The notes under the pieces: model-generated
Databases searched by the model: none
What the model saw: only the letters and a program-made list of their open reading frames with translations
What the model was told of the DNA's origin: nothing
Made by a program: the position numbers and the translations under genes
Source: Antedon mediterranea
Lineage: Eukaryota > Echinodermata > Crinoidea > Comatulida > Antedonidae
Assembly (NCBI RefSeq): GCF_964355755.1
Contig: NC_092671.1
Coordinates: 8,631,001-8,695,000 of the forward strand
Direction of reading: 5' to 3'
DNA length: 64,000 nucleotides
Part shown: piece by piece, positions 28,845-38,798 of the stretch
Layout of the letters: every line of letters starts with the position of its first letter
How positions within the stretch are numbered: position 1 is the stretch's first letter

Positions 28845-29307
28845 GAAAAGAAGCGGTGTATATATATAGAGAGGTTGGACTACTCTCTTGCAGGCGCCAT
28901 TTTATTACCAACAGCATTGCCGTCAAGTTATTCTATAATACTACCAGTGTAGACTTTCTAAAAAAGGGTGCATCCTTGAGATGGGTTATGGAAGGGGTGG
29001 GGTGAATTTATTGAAAATGTTTAAGGGTGCAATTACAGATATATTTTTTTAATTTGTTGAAAGTTATCTGTGTCTGCATAATTGTTCTTTCAAGGATTTC
29101 AAATGATGTTTGTTTTGAAATATTGGTCATTTTGGATGTGCAATTTTATTGAAATTGGACATGACAAAAGTTTTATATCTTCATATATTAGATTAAAAAT
29201 ACAAAATTCTCAGCAATGAAAAAATGTAGTAGTATAAAGCCTAAAGATAAATATAAAACTAGTCTAAACATCTTCTATTTTATGAATTGGATATTATTTC
29301 ATTAAAA

Positions 29308-29313
29308 AATAAA
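29308..29313 (+). promoter_or_regulatory. candidate polyadenylation signal, TMTC3
   Basis: First exact AATAAA after the TMTC3 stop, about 465 bases downstream. AATAAA is frequent by chance in DNA this AT-rich, and another lies at 31035, so the choice is weak. Confidence 0.3.
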
Positions 29314-29770
29314 GTTAACTCTCATTTAATTTTCAACAAATCAAATTCAACATGATATTTCTGAAGTTTTTTTAAAGAAAATTTATTCCAATAACATGAC
29401 CAAGTTTTGTTTGTTTAAAGATTACATTTAGTTTATAAATTAGTTTTAAAAAGACTATAATGGTTAATTCTTATAAGTCAATTTATAAAGTTTACACACT
29501 ATAACAGCACTTTAAATTGTTCTTTATTATGTTAAATATTATTGTGAATTAGATTCACAACTTATAAAGTTATCCCATCGTGTTATAGATTAATTGCATT
29601 TATTTATTTTCTTTCATTGAATTCAGGTACAGACTACTTAAAGATTTAGAAACAATCTCATATATAAACATAATATAAACACAAGATATACCACATAACT
29701 AAACTATGCTGGCCACAACTGAAAGGAAGTACCATTTATACATCTGGACTGTGCATGGTTAGTGACTCTA

Positions 29771-29917
29771 CAGTAGAACCTCTATTAAGGGGACATCTTG
29801 AAGACCTTGTCCCACAAATAGCAGTTGGCCGTTGGTGTTAAAACATATACATTTCCTCATTCGTTTCACTGTAAAGTATCCTCTTAATAGGAGTGTCTTA
29901 AATGAGGAATTCTACTG
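29771..29917. mobile_element. MITE family 1, complete copy (CAGTAGAACC termini)
   Basis: 147 bp with inverted ends: CAGTAGAACCTCTATTAAGG at the left and a reverse-complement CAGTAGAATTCCTCATTTAA at the right, flanked by TA on both sides as in Tc1/mariner-type insertions. It has no coding capacity. Confidence 0.65.
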
Positions 29918-30309
29918 TATAATAAATTGTTCAGCATTTAAATATAATAAGAAATTCTAAAGTAACGACAAGGAAAACTCTTATTTACTCAGTAACTTTT
30001 GTTACTGGAATAAGTATGTAGTTGCTTTTTGGAACATTTCTTTGATAAATACTTGAATAATTTCTCAATTAATTGCACAAATGAGTGTTGTTTCCGTTAA
30101 AACTGTGATGGCCTGGTTTTGTAAGTAATATATCTTATGTTTATATTATCATTTACAAAAGAAACAATTATTTTATAGATTTATAGTATGCGCTCTAAAT
30201 CATTTAATAATTGATATTTGAAATTGTTTAGTGTTTTTTTTTTATTATCTAATATAGAAACGTTTAAGGAATACTAATGAAATATAATATGTATATACGT
30301 ATTTGGGTG

Positions 30310-30331
30310 TATATATATATATATATATATA
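30310..30331. repeat. (TA)n microsatellite
   Basis: Eleven TA dinucleotides in the intergenic region after TMTC3. Confidence 0.9.
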
Positions 30332-31362
30332 ATTCTTTTATGTACAATGTTCTGTAAAAATAAGAAAGGATATTTTAGGTATATTATGGGGAAATTAACG
30401 AAACCAAAGTGAATTTATATAACCCTAGTTTAGCATTGATATGAGTTTCACCAAAAAAAATTCTCTTATTGTGATTTATAACTTTGTATATGTGACGCAA
30501 ATTCGAATCCCACCAAAAAGCAGCAGTTTGTTGCTGTCATTGTAATGATGCGTATGTGTATTGACTATATGTTAAAAATGTGAATTTATTGTAGAGTGAA
30601 GTACGCAAAGGGAAGGGAACTGATTGTGTGTGGGGAAGTTGATTTGGGAGGGGACAGGTTTTACTAAAGAAACCCACTTGTTATGATTGCATGTACAAAT
30701 AATTATAGAAAGATCACAGATGCACCTCCAAATTATAAGAAAATCACAAATATTTGTTTTAATACAAAAATGATGTATAACATCAGCATTTATAATTCTT
30801 ATACTCATATAGATGATTTTAAATTAAGTTGGATCTTCTACCCAACTTTAAAGATCTTTCCTAATGAAACTTATCTTTTCATTTCACTTAATTTTTTCCA
30901 TATCAATAATGTTAAACATTTTTTTATCCAGTTTCAATCCAATCAAATTATGTTTTATTCTTTTGCCAGTTTATAGTTGCGAAGTTTTATAAATACATCT
31001 TTCCTTGTTGGTGTGGTGATTTTAAATATAAAGTAATAAAACAATCAATAATTTATTCTAACAATTTTAATATCACCATCATCATTATCTTCTTTAACAT
31101 TGTCTACCATAGTTCCATTATAATCATCTTTATCTTCATTTTATCTACATTGCCCCTGTAGACATTGTCAATATCACATCCGCACTTGTCATCGTCATTA
31201 TCATAATCATAATGTGATTACAGTACTAATTCAAACAGCATTTATTTCATTTTCAATTGAGCACCAAAAATAATAATCATTGTTCTTTATACAAGCTCAC
31301 TAATGTAACTTGTGTTTTTAAGCAAAGTTGATGTTAAAACTATTTTAACTAACTTGATCCTA

Positions 31363-31391
31363 TCATGGAGAAATAATTCTTCTCCATGATT
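31363..31391. repeat. short inverted repeat
   Basis: ATCATGGAGAA and TTCTCCATGAT surround a six-base loop. There is no poly-T, so nothing identifies it as a terminator. Confidence 0.6.
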
Positions 31392-31484
31392 CTATATAAC
31401 AACTCAACGAAATTGAAGTTCATTAAGTATAGAAGAAGGGGACAGAAATCTAAGAAATATGTAATAATACAGTATCAATCAATA

Positions 31485-31588
31485 CAGTAGAACCTTATTA
31501 TTGGACACCTTTACGACCCAAAAAAGTGTCCCTTTAATAGGGGTATCTCCTAAATAGGGATTGGTCCAAAGGAGGGGTTCTACCCTAC
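31485..31588. mobile_element. MITE family 1, shorter copy
   Basis: Left end CAGTAGAACC after TA, and a right end with GGGGTTCTACC. The interior shares the GACACCTTTACGACC and AAGTGTCCC type sequence. It is a diverged copy of the element at 29771. Confidence 0.55.
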
Positions 31589-32391
31589 TATTTTGAAGAA
31601 TTAAGTTCATTGTTTTTTTATTACTAAATTCATTTGTATCTTTTATCTTTACTAAACTAACTTAAGTTGATCTTTATAAATTATCTATTGAAAAACAAAT
31701 TATATAAATCATATTTTTATAAATAAATATGCCTATGCTTTAATAATGATAATATTAATTTTTCATGCTGTTTCTTCATTTTTATAGTATATTCTTTAAG
31801 CATATTTTCATCTATTGTTTGTTATGTTAATTCAGTGTTATTGTATTGCACACATTTTTTTTTATGTGTATTCATGTGACATTACTGTGTTACCATAATG
31901 TAAAATTTGACCAAAATGTCTTTTTTACGCAATTATCCAAATACTTAAATTTATTTCTGAATTTTTAGTTTATACAAGTTTATTTTGCTGCAGTAAATCA
32001 GTTCTTCATTTATATTTAAGCTATATATCAACAGGATTGCTTAAAAACAGGATTGCTTAAAAACTGAAGCAGTGAACTAAGTTGTATATCCCTATTGTAG
32101 ATTGGTAGTTGGGACCAACTTACATTTTTTTACATACACCAGCGTAACAATTTTTCTGGTACAATGTAATATGTCGACATAAAGACCAACTTTTACAAAT
32201 CGAAAACCTTGACAATAATATTCGTGTTTTCGTGGGCTTTCGTTCGTTATTGTTTGCGTAATGTCCAAATATCTTTTGGTAAGCCTGGTAATGCTCTGGC
32301 AGTAAAAAGTATACTCGTTCACCATTGTTGTATTCGAATGCACTAAACAGTTGTTTTACACAAAAATACGTTGTACAGTCTAGTACTGGCA

Positions 32392-32630
32392 TTTGAACGC
32401 GTGCGTACACACGCTGTACAATTTCATCAACGTTTGAACGCCTGCGTACAAACGCTGTACAATTTCATCAACGTTTAAACGCGCGCGTATAAACGCTGTA
32501 CCCTTTCATCAACGTTTGAACGCGCGCGTATAAACGCTGTACCTTTTCATCAACGTTTGAACGCCTGCGTACCGGATCTGTATCTTTTCATCAACGTTTG
32601 AATGCCCGCGTGCATTTCTTTATCATTTCA
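32392..32630. repeat. 41-bp CpG-rich minisatellite
   Basis: TTTCATCAACGTTT recurs every 41 bases (32422, 32463, 32504, 32545, 32586). Each unit carries ACGCGCGCGTATAAACGCTG or a close variant. It is strikingly CpG-rich against an AT-rich background, and the last unit is degraded. Confidence 0.88.
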
Positions 32631-34003
32631 CTAGCGATACTACTACAATGTTGACAAATTATAGTATGTTCGTTATTATATTTAAACACATTATTAGACA
32701 AAAATGTTCTATTTATCGGCCGCACAGCCCTTTATTGTCAATGAAATGAATGAAATATGTACTTTATTTTTATTTCTTACAAATTGTATATGATTTATTA
32801 AAAATAAATGTTATTTTCGCTGTTGAATATTAATTATTGTACATAAATGAAAAGGAAATATTTTTTGTGATTTTTTGCATACGTTTGCGATGAAATCAAG
32901 TATAATAAATTTTGACCTATTTTATAGGAAAACTTTACCTTATGTGGTGTAAATTTAATGTACATTGTGTTATGTAAGTTATAAAGAATTTATCATCAAA
33001 TGATTCGAGCATCAACCACACAACCAAGAAAAGTTATAATGAATGTTTCATCCATAGAACCAAGAAACCGTGACACTGAGAGCTCTATGTACCACCTGGC
33101 TTCGTTGAATCAGCATTCCCCATAGTAAATTGGTATATAAAACATCGGTATCTTAATTGTGATTCTAAATTTTTTTTTTTTTTTATTAAAAAATAAACTA
33201 TTCAACATTACGTAATAAATCCTTTGTAGGTTTACACAGTTTTTTTAACAACTAGGTATGTTTTTATTTTATTTCTTTCAGCTAAACAATACATATTAAT
33301 AACTAGAAAGCCACTCCGAGAGTGCATACCTCCGCCTACTGTAAAATTCTCCTACATAAGATTTCTCCGGTAAAAAAAAAATATATATATTTGTGTGTGT
33401 GTCTTAATGCTGTTTGTGATTTAGGCTAATTTCACTACAAGCATGTGTATGCGAGTTTGGTGTAATGGTTATGTAACAAGCCTTTCAATTAACAATAGCT
33501 TCAGTTGACTAACAATAGAACAGCAACGCGAAAATCAAACGAGTGAATTTGAAAAGAAAATAGGTTTTTTAAACTACTGGCATCAAAAAACGTGAACATT
33601 AAATCAAATTATGTTTTAAAATTACAAATCCTAAATTATAACTCTTGCCTCTTGTACAAAAATGAAGTTTTTTGGACAATTAGTTCTCGAGAAAATGCAA
33701 TTTCAGTATACTTGTTACTTTAAGACTGCTTGCCGGCTTTTGAAAAATTCTGTCCTATCTTTTAACACTAGCAGGTCTGAAAAGTATACTAAAAAGTGGT
33801 CCAGAATTGGGACAATGGTCCCAAAATTTAATGGAATGGTCCTTGACCACATATCTATCTGTATATTCATTTTGGTAAAGATCTTGTAATTACTTTTTGA
33901 GTAATCCTGCTAACAAACAAACAAACACACGCTACCGATTACATATACCTCCTTGGCGGAGGTAAATAAACTAGAGCGCCGACAAGAGTCAAGATGTTCC
34001 AAC

Positions 34004-34009
34004 TTTATT
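34004..34009 (-). promoter_or_regulatory. polyadenylation signal of the coiled-coil gene
   Basis: TTTATT on the plus strand reads AATAAA on the minus strand, about 80 bases past the stop. This is a compact and plausible 3' UTR. Confidence 0.5.
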
Positions 34010-34090
34010 AACCTCAGTACATAACAACACAACAGGTGACATGGTAAAATAAAAGCTATTGCACAAGAATTAATTTATGTCCGTTAACTA

Positions 34091-34119
34091 TCAATCAGAA
34101 GATGACGTAAGGTCCATTT
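34091..34119 (-). CDS. coiled-coil gene, exon 4 (29-base terminal coding exon)
   Basis: The acceptor is ttcaattgcag|aa. The two leading bases complete a glutamate codon, then MDLTSSSD and TGA at 34093-34091. Without this splice the frame would run through the donor and stop five residues later. Confidence 0.62.
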
Positions 34120-36612
34120 CTGCAATTGAATTAGAAAAACAAAACGTTAGTTAAACTTTTATTATAAGCATGTTAAAATAAGAGAGATATTTTACCGGCT
34201 CGTTTCAAGATTTTGTTGGGACATTATTCATTGCACTGTAGTGTTATGTTAATTATTCCGTAAGAGCATTGTTATAATGGTGATAACATACCTGCGTTAA
34301 ACAGCACCTGTTCTGCATCTTCTAATACTAGATTATTCTTTGCTTCTGCTTTTGGCAAAGGTTGCTTAATATCTGTCCTCTTTCTGTTGATATTAGGGTC
34401 TAAAATGTTCTCATATCTTTTTTTGTTTCTCTCACGAAGTTTTTCTCTCGCAATCGGATTGAAATAGAGTTTCTGGTTGGCACTTCTTGCGCCCTCGTCC
34501 GATGGGAAAGTTGGAAGGACATCCGGGAGCCCGCTACTACTTTGATTATAACGATATTTCTCAACACTTTTCCAACTTACAAACTGTTTCTGAAATCTTA
34601 CTGTCTGCTCGTCGTCAAATCTCTGGCGGATTTTTCTTAAATTTACCACTTGACGTTTCCAATTGTGTTGACGTGATTCTTCCTTCTGAAGAGCTTGCTC
34701 GTGTTCTGTTTTTGCCTCGGTAATCTGAATATCTTCTAGTTTGCTTAGAAGTCGTTCATGTCGCTTTATTTTTGCACTTTCGTTCATATAAACGGACACT
34801 AATGTCTTCACTTTCTTATGGTGTGCTTTCCGAAATTGTTTTTCTTGTTGAACAGGTATTTTTCTTTTGGTCACATGATCGTACTTTTGTCTAGTATTTT
34901 CTGAAACGTTCAACTTCTTTTCATGGTCGTCGTCAATAGGCTGTCTATTATCTGATGTAAGCTTTATGCTTTCTTCAAGAGTGTGTACTCTGGATAAATA
35001 AAGCATAATAATACTGAGAAACTCTTAAAACCTAATGTAAACACGTGTTGTAATAACTCTTCAATTATGAAACCCATGTGAAAGTTTGTGACAAAAGATT
35101 TTATAATGGCCTTTTGAGAAAATACAAACACTTCCATTTTGATGAATGCCCATCGTAGTTGTTTTGCAACCTACCAACGGCTACTGTAAAGTTTACGTTG
35201 ATGATTTTTGTAAACGAAATGAATCGGCTCGATCAGGCCTACATATTTAACCAATAATAAACCGATAGAAATATATGTATAACTAATAGTAATAAAATTC
35301 AAGTGAGCCTGTCACTGCATTTGAAGCATGTAGTTATGTAGTGTACACGTTTTATATAAAGCTACTTTCAAGGTAATTCTATTAATATTATAATATATTT
35401 TACTGATACCAATGTTTTTTTTTCTTTTAGTACTCTCCTCCATTTTTGTTGGCAGGGTTAAATTAATCGTTGCATAAAGAATATTATATTAATGTACCTT
35501 TCCGTATTTTTTGATGGTGTTACCGTCCTGTTTCGTATTCGTAACTCTGCCTGCCTTGTCGCCCATCTGCTACTTTGGTTGGAACTCCACCCATCATTTA
35601 CACCAGACTTCTTACCTTTTGTAAGAGCAAATGTATGTTTAAGGCCTAGTTCACACTAGCGGACTCGATCGATAGATATCCGTAATTAGCCTAACCACCA
35701 ACCGATCACAGTCGGTGTGAGTCAAGATGTGACGTCAAATTGTCAGTGTTAAGGGATTGCTGTTAGAAAGCCAATTGTGTTTCGTTCCATATATTAACCA
35801 TTCGTCCACTTAATTAATTACAATATTAGACGTGAGAAATAGGACCAAGCAATTCAAGAATAGAAAGTAGGCTAACTACCAACTGAGCAAGATTATATTA
35901 CTAGTAGTTATAAATATGGCTCTTTGACCACTGACAGAAGGGTCCTTTCCATGTCAACAGACACTAGTATATCGGTCTATGATTTATCTTGCATCGACCG
36001 CAATCGATAAATACATTACAAACATTTACAATAGAATACCACGGTGAAATAACGGTAAACATTCGGATTATTCAAGGCACGTATGGCTATTTAAACAACA
36101 TTTAATTTAAGGTTTATTAAGTAATATTTCATTCTGTATATATAGCCTAGATGGCCTAGTAACAGACTGTTATGAAAACACGGACGATTGAAAGATGTAT
36201 AACAACTTAGCATTTTTTGTTGCTATGCGGCTGAACTTAAGTTATATTTGAGATTGTGTTGGGTGTGTTCCGATTATTTTGTTTTAGAAAAAAGGAAACA
36301 TTAAGACATATAAGTAAATGTAATCAACCGCTAAAGTGCTTTTCTATTGTCTATGTGTGTTGATATTTTTATCTAGGCCTACTATTATCTATTTCTATTA
36401 TCGATATCTGATAGCTTACCTGCTATAGAGAACCAAGTATGTATTGGTCGTAGATGACCATTTCCAATAACTTTAGAGGGTTTTGACCCTTCTGCAGAAC
36501 GTTGATGCCTCTGTGTACCACCATTAGATGTCACCATGCAGGGCCTAATATGACATATACGTTGTGGACAACTACTAACACGGGTTACCTCTGAGAACCG
36601 CTCAGTAGACAT
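34091..36612 (-). CDS. unrecognised coiled-coil protein, 4 coding exons, about 345 residues
   Basis: Minus-strand exons 36420-36612, 35498-35615, 34292-34989 and 34091-34119 join with matching phases (1, 2, 1) and strong donors (gcag|gtaagc, aaag|gtacat, gcag|gtatgt). The product starts MSTERFSEV at 36612, the first ATG of its frame, and ends in MDLTSSSD and TGA. The N-terminal third is serine/arginine/tryptophan-rich (DGWSSNQSSRWATR). Exon 3 holds long K/E/Q/R-rich stretches expected to form a charged helix or coiled coil, then a conserved-looking segment LYFNPIAREKLRERNKKRY. No membrane segment or signal peptide is evident. I do not recognise the family. The gene sits between two converging TMTC genes with its promoter side toward the LINE. 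Confidence 0.7.
34292..34989 (-). CDS. coiled-coil gene, exon 3 (main exon)
   Basis: The acceptor is ctttatttatccag|a and the donor is acgcag|gtatgt; 698 bases, 232 full codons. The frame stays open to an ATG at 35006, but that ATG lies inside the acceptor tract, so an internal exon fits better than a single-exon gene. Lysine, glutamate, arginine and glutamine dominate, with heptad-like stretches such as HERLLSKLEDIQITEA and LRKIRQRFDDEQ. Confidence 0.75.
34990..35497. other. coiled-coil gene intron 2
   Basis: Predicted intron with GT/AG ends on the minus strand. Nothing else seen. Confidence 0.6.
35498..35615 (-). CDS. coiled-coil gene, exon 2
   Basis: The acceptor is ctcttacaaaag|gt and the donor is gaaag|gtacat. 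It is 118 bases (2+38 codons+2) and reads KKSGVNDGWSSNQSSRW then RQAELRIRNRTVTPS. The acceptor tract is weak, but the frame is open and phase fits both neighbours. Confidence 0.6.
35616..36419. other. coiled-coil gene intron 1
   Basis: Contains AAGGCCTAGTTCACACTAGC near 35640, which resembles one end of the CACTAG-type MITEs. No matching far end was found. Confidence 0.55.
36420..36612 (-). CDS. coiled-coil gene, exon 1 (start)
   Basis: Starts at the ATG 36612-36610, the first ATG of this open frame, since upstream in-frame codons include only TTG. It ends WFSIA plus one base at ctatagcag|gtaagc, a near-consensus donor. It encodes cysteine- and arginine-rich sequence (SSCPQRICHIRP). A 5' non-coding exon further right remains possible. 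Confidence 0.6.
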
Positions 36613-37187
36613 TTGTTGTATTGTCGGGTGATGTCGTCTGCTAACTATTGTATCATTCACTAGACACACGGTGATATAGGCCGGTGAAACGGTAATATAG
36701 GCCAATTAATTAAGTCTCTGAATTACTGGCAATATTAAACTAAAACCTCTCTCAAGTTGTCCGTCGCAACCAATTGTGTACACTGTATATTCTGAGAACA
36801 ATACGACCCACGAGACGGACGCAGTTATATTAAATCAGTGTTATTTATTTAGTCAATACATACTACGGAGATTGGGTTGTTGTATTTGAAAGTAAACATT
36901 ACACGTTAATGGCACAGTAAAGACGGCTCAGCTTATTTTATTCATCTACATCCGACGCAGTACTAGTAATTGAAAACGTTTAACTTGTTTGTCTGTAAAG
37001 TTTCATATATCTTACAAAACTGCCTAAAAATTACATCTTATAACCAAACATTTTTGTCATTTTCGTCTGTTGGACATTTTTCTTTAAAAAAAAATTCCTT
37101 AAATCAGGGATGTCTTAAAAAATGACCAAAATATCGAACATTATGACATTATTATTGAATATTCTCCCTCTTAAATTAATACTTAAA
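36613..37187. other. upstream region of the coiled-coil gene and left flank of the LINE
   Basis: Should hold the minus-strand promoter and 5' UTR; no TATA or initiator could be assigned. Bases around 37107-37140 (CAGGGAT...AAAAAATGACC) resemble part of the foldback array right of the LINE. Confidence 0.45.
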
Positions 37188-37197
37188 GGTAAAGTAA
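37188..37197. repeat. LINE target-site duplication, left copy
   Basis: GGTAAAGTAA, extendable leftward by AAA, identical to 43191-43200 just after the LINE A tract. Confidence 0.6.
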
Positions 37198-37390
37198 TTC
37201 ATTGGCGCTGTGGTTTGATTTAACTAAGGATAATCTAACTTCAGCTCAAAGAAATCACCTTATATATCGGAATTCTGAATAATAACTGTAAGATCAAGTA
37301 AGTAAAAGCGTTTCTGAAAGAGAAAAGAGTACGTTAGTTGAAAAAGGTCAGTTCTTTTGATCTGGTAAACATCCGAAACCAAATAGAAAA
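37198..37390 (+). promoter_or_regulatory. LINE 5' UTR, presumed internal promoter
   Basis: Lies between the inferred target-site duplication and the ORF1 ATG. It is A-rich with no clear motif. LINEs usually drive transcription from this region, but nothing in the bases proves it here. Confidence 0.4.
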
Positions 37391-38710
37391 ATGTCTAAGC
37401 CAGCTGAAAATAGTAGGCCTACCATCATGGCGAATGAGTACCATAACAACGGGACTAACAAAGCCAAACACCTACATAACTACCAAGCTAGCAAAAATAC
37501 ACCCGGTGACGTAATCGAAATCGATACTCACACTGAAAGCGATCACAAAGAAGATGACGTAATAGCTTCTAAACAAAAGGACCAAATCTTCTCAAGCGTG
37601 AAACCTATTTTCTTCAAGGATAGCGATGCACGCGAAAGAAATGAGGACTTTTTGAGCGAAGAAAAAATATATTTCGCTTTATGTGAAATAATAAATGGAG
37701 ATAATTTAATAGGAATACAGAAAGTGAAGAACTTGTGGAGAATTTATATCAACAACCGTTCCGACAGAGTAAAGATCCTCTCAACAGGACTCAACCTGAA
37801 TGATAGAAATGTGTTGGTTCACGATATAAATCCGTATCTACCGGTGAACAACGGCGTTCGTGTACTTGTGAAAGACGTGCCAATATCCGTGCACAACGAC
37901 GAGATCAGAAATAGTCTACAGCAGTTGGGATGTAAAATAATAGGAACAATTCAGTATGTAAAATTTCGTATCAACGGAAAATTATCTCGCTTCATTAATG
38001 GCGACAGATCTGTGATAGTTGAGCATTTCAAAGGAAGCCTACCGCGCTTCACTAAAATCAATGGTTTTGGTGCTAGATTATTTCACAAAGAACAGTTAGG
38101 CGTTGGTGAGAACAGATGTTTCCAGTGTAAGGAAGTTGGACACAAAGTTAACACTTGTCCTAATGCCAAGCCCTACACTTGTCATAGATGCGGAAAAGAA
38201 GGTCATATTGCTAGATACTGCAAAGAAGTGGAAATTCCCGACAAACAACCGCACATAGCAAAAGACATACATTCTGACGTAAGTAACGATGAAAGTGAAG
38301 ACGAAACAAATGCGATTTTTCGACCAACATCTGGGGAGAAATTCATCCAAAAAATGTGGAAAAATCTAGTCGAAGACAAAGATAAAGATCTAGGATGGAG
38401 TATTGGATGTAGTGATGGAAGCGACAATGAAACCATCGTCAGCGCCAATGACGATAACGCTCATGCCGCAAGAAGAAAAGATCTAGAGGACACAGCCGAA
38501 AACAACATTAGCTATACAAAAGAACATGTAAACCTACAGACAAGCATCAAGTCTTTTATTAAATCGACACCAAAGATCCAGGAAGAAAGCCATATCTCAA
38601 CCGAAGACAATGAAAACACTAATGAAAACACGAACATAGATGCCGGCTCATCTAGTTCTATCCAGAAACAGAAAAAAAAAAGGAAGCGCATGAGAAGCAA
38701 ATCAACATAG
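37391..38710 (+). CDS. LINE ORF1 protein with two CCHC zinc knuckles (439 aa)
   Basis: Presumed RNA-binding chaperone that coats the LINE transcript. Residues about 1-85 are hydrophilic. Residues about 90-240 form a globular region (IYFALCEIINGDNLIGIQ through NGFGARLFHKEQ) resembling the RRM-like domain of ZCCHC3-type and Tx1 ORF1 proteins. Two CX2CX4HX4C knuckles follow at C243-C256 and C264-C277. The remainder is acidic (DESEDE, EDKDKD) and ends in a basic cluster KKKRKRMRSK that could be a nuclear localisation signal. The ATG at 37391 is in an A-rich context and the stop is TAG. The frame is intact. ORF2 follows after 88 bases in a different frame, so it is probably translated separately or by reinitiation. 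Confidence 0.88.
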   Translation: MSKPAENSRPTIMANEYHNNGTNKAKHLHNYQASKNTPGDVIEIDTHTESDHKEDDVIASKQKDQIFSSVKPIFFKDSDARERNEDFLSEEKIYFALCEIINGDNLIGIQKVKNLWRIYINNRSDRVKILSTGLNLNDRNVLVHDINPYLPVNNGVRVLVKDVPISVHNDEIRNSLQQLGCKIIGTIQYVKFRINGKLSRFINGDRSVIVEHFKGSLPRFTKINGFGARLFHKEQLGVGENRCFQCKEVGHKVNTCPNAKPYTCHRCGKEGHIARYCKEVEIPDKQPHIAKDIHSDVSNDESEDETNAIFRPTSGEKFIQKMWKNLVEDKDKDLGWSIGCSDGSDNETIVSANDDNAHAARRKDLEDTAENNISYTKEHVNLQTSIKSFIKSTPKIQEESHISTEDNENTNENTNIDAGSSSSIQKQKKKRKRMRSKST

Positions 38711-38798
38711 GGTCAGAATTATCCTTTATCATTATTATTATTAATTTATATACCTGTTATTTTTCTGTTTGCATTGAATTGATTCACTATATCTAATT

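Larger units (their letters stand above)
28845..34003. other. TMTC3 3' UTR and intergenic region
   Basis: The 3' UTR is followed by two family-1 MITEs, a TA microsatellite, an ATC-rich degenerate stretch near 31070-31215 and the 41-bp minisatellite. An open minus-strand frame at 32092-32410 has no recognisable match and overlaps the minisatellite. Confidence 0.7.

Noticed and set aside
30480-30530. AAATTCGAATCCC as a tRNA B box
   Set aside because: No A box or cloverleaf could be drawn upstream; at most a decayed SINE fragment.
32092-32410. Minus-strand open frame next to the minisatellite
   Set aside because: It begins inside the 41-bp repeat, matches nothing I know, and shows no splice or poly(A) context. 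It cannot be told from chance.
32392-32630. The 41-bp repeats as a CRISPR array
   Set aside because: The units are contiguous diverged tandem copies without spacer/repeat alternation, in a spliced eukaryotic genome.
34272-35006. A single-exon gene of 244 codons starting at the ATG at 35006
   Set aside because: The ATG lies in a pyrimidine-rich acceptor tract, the frame crosses a strong donor five residues before its stop, and flanking exons fit in phase.
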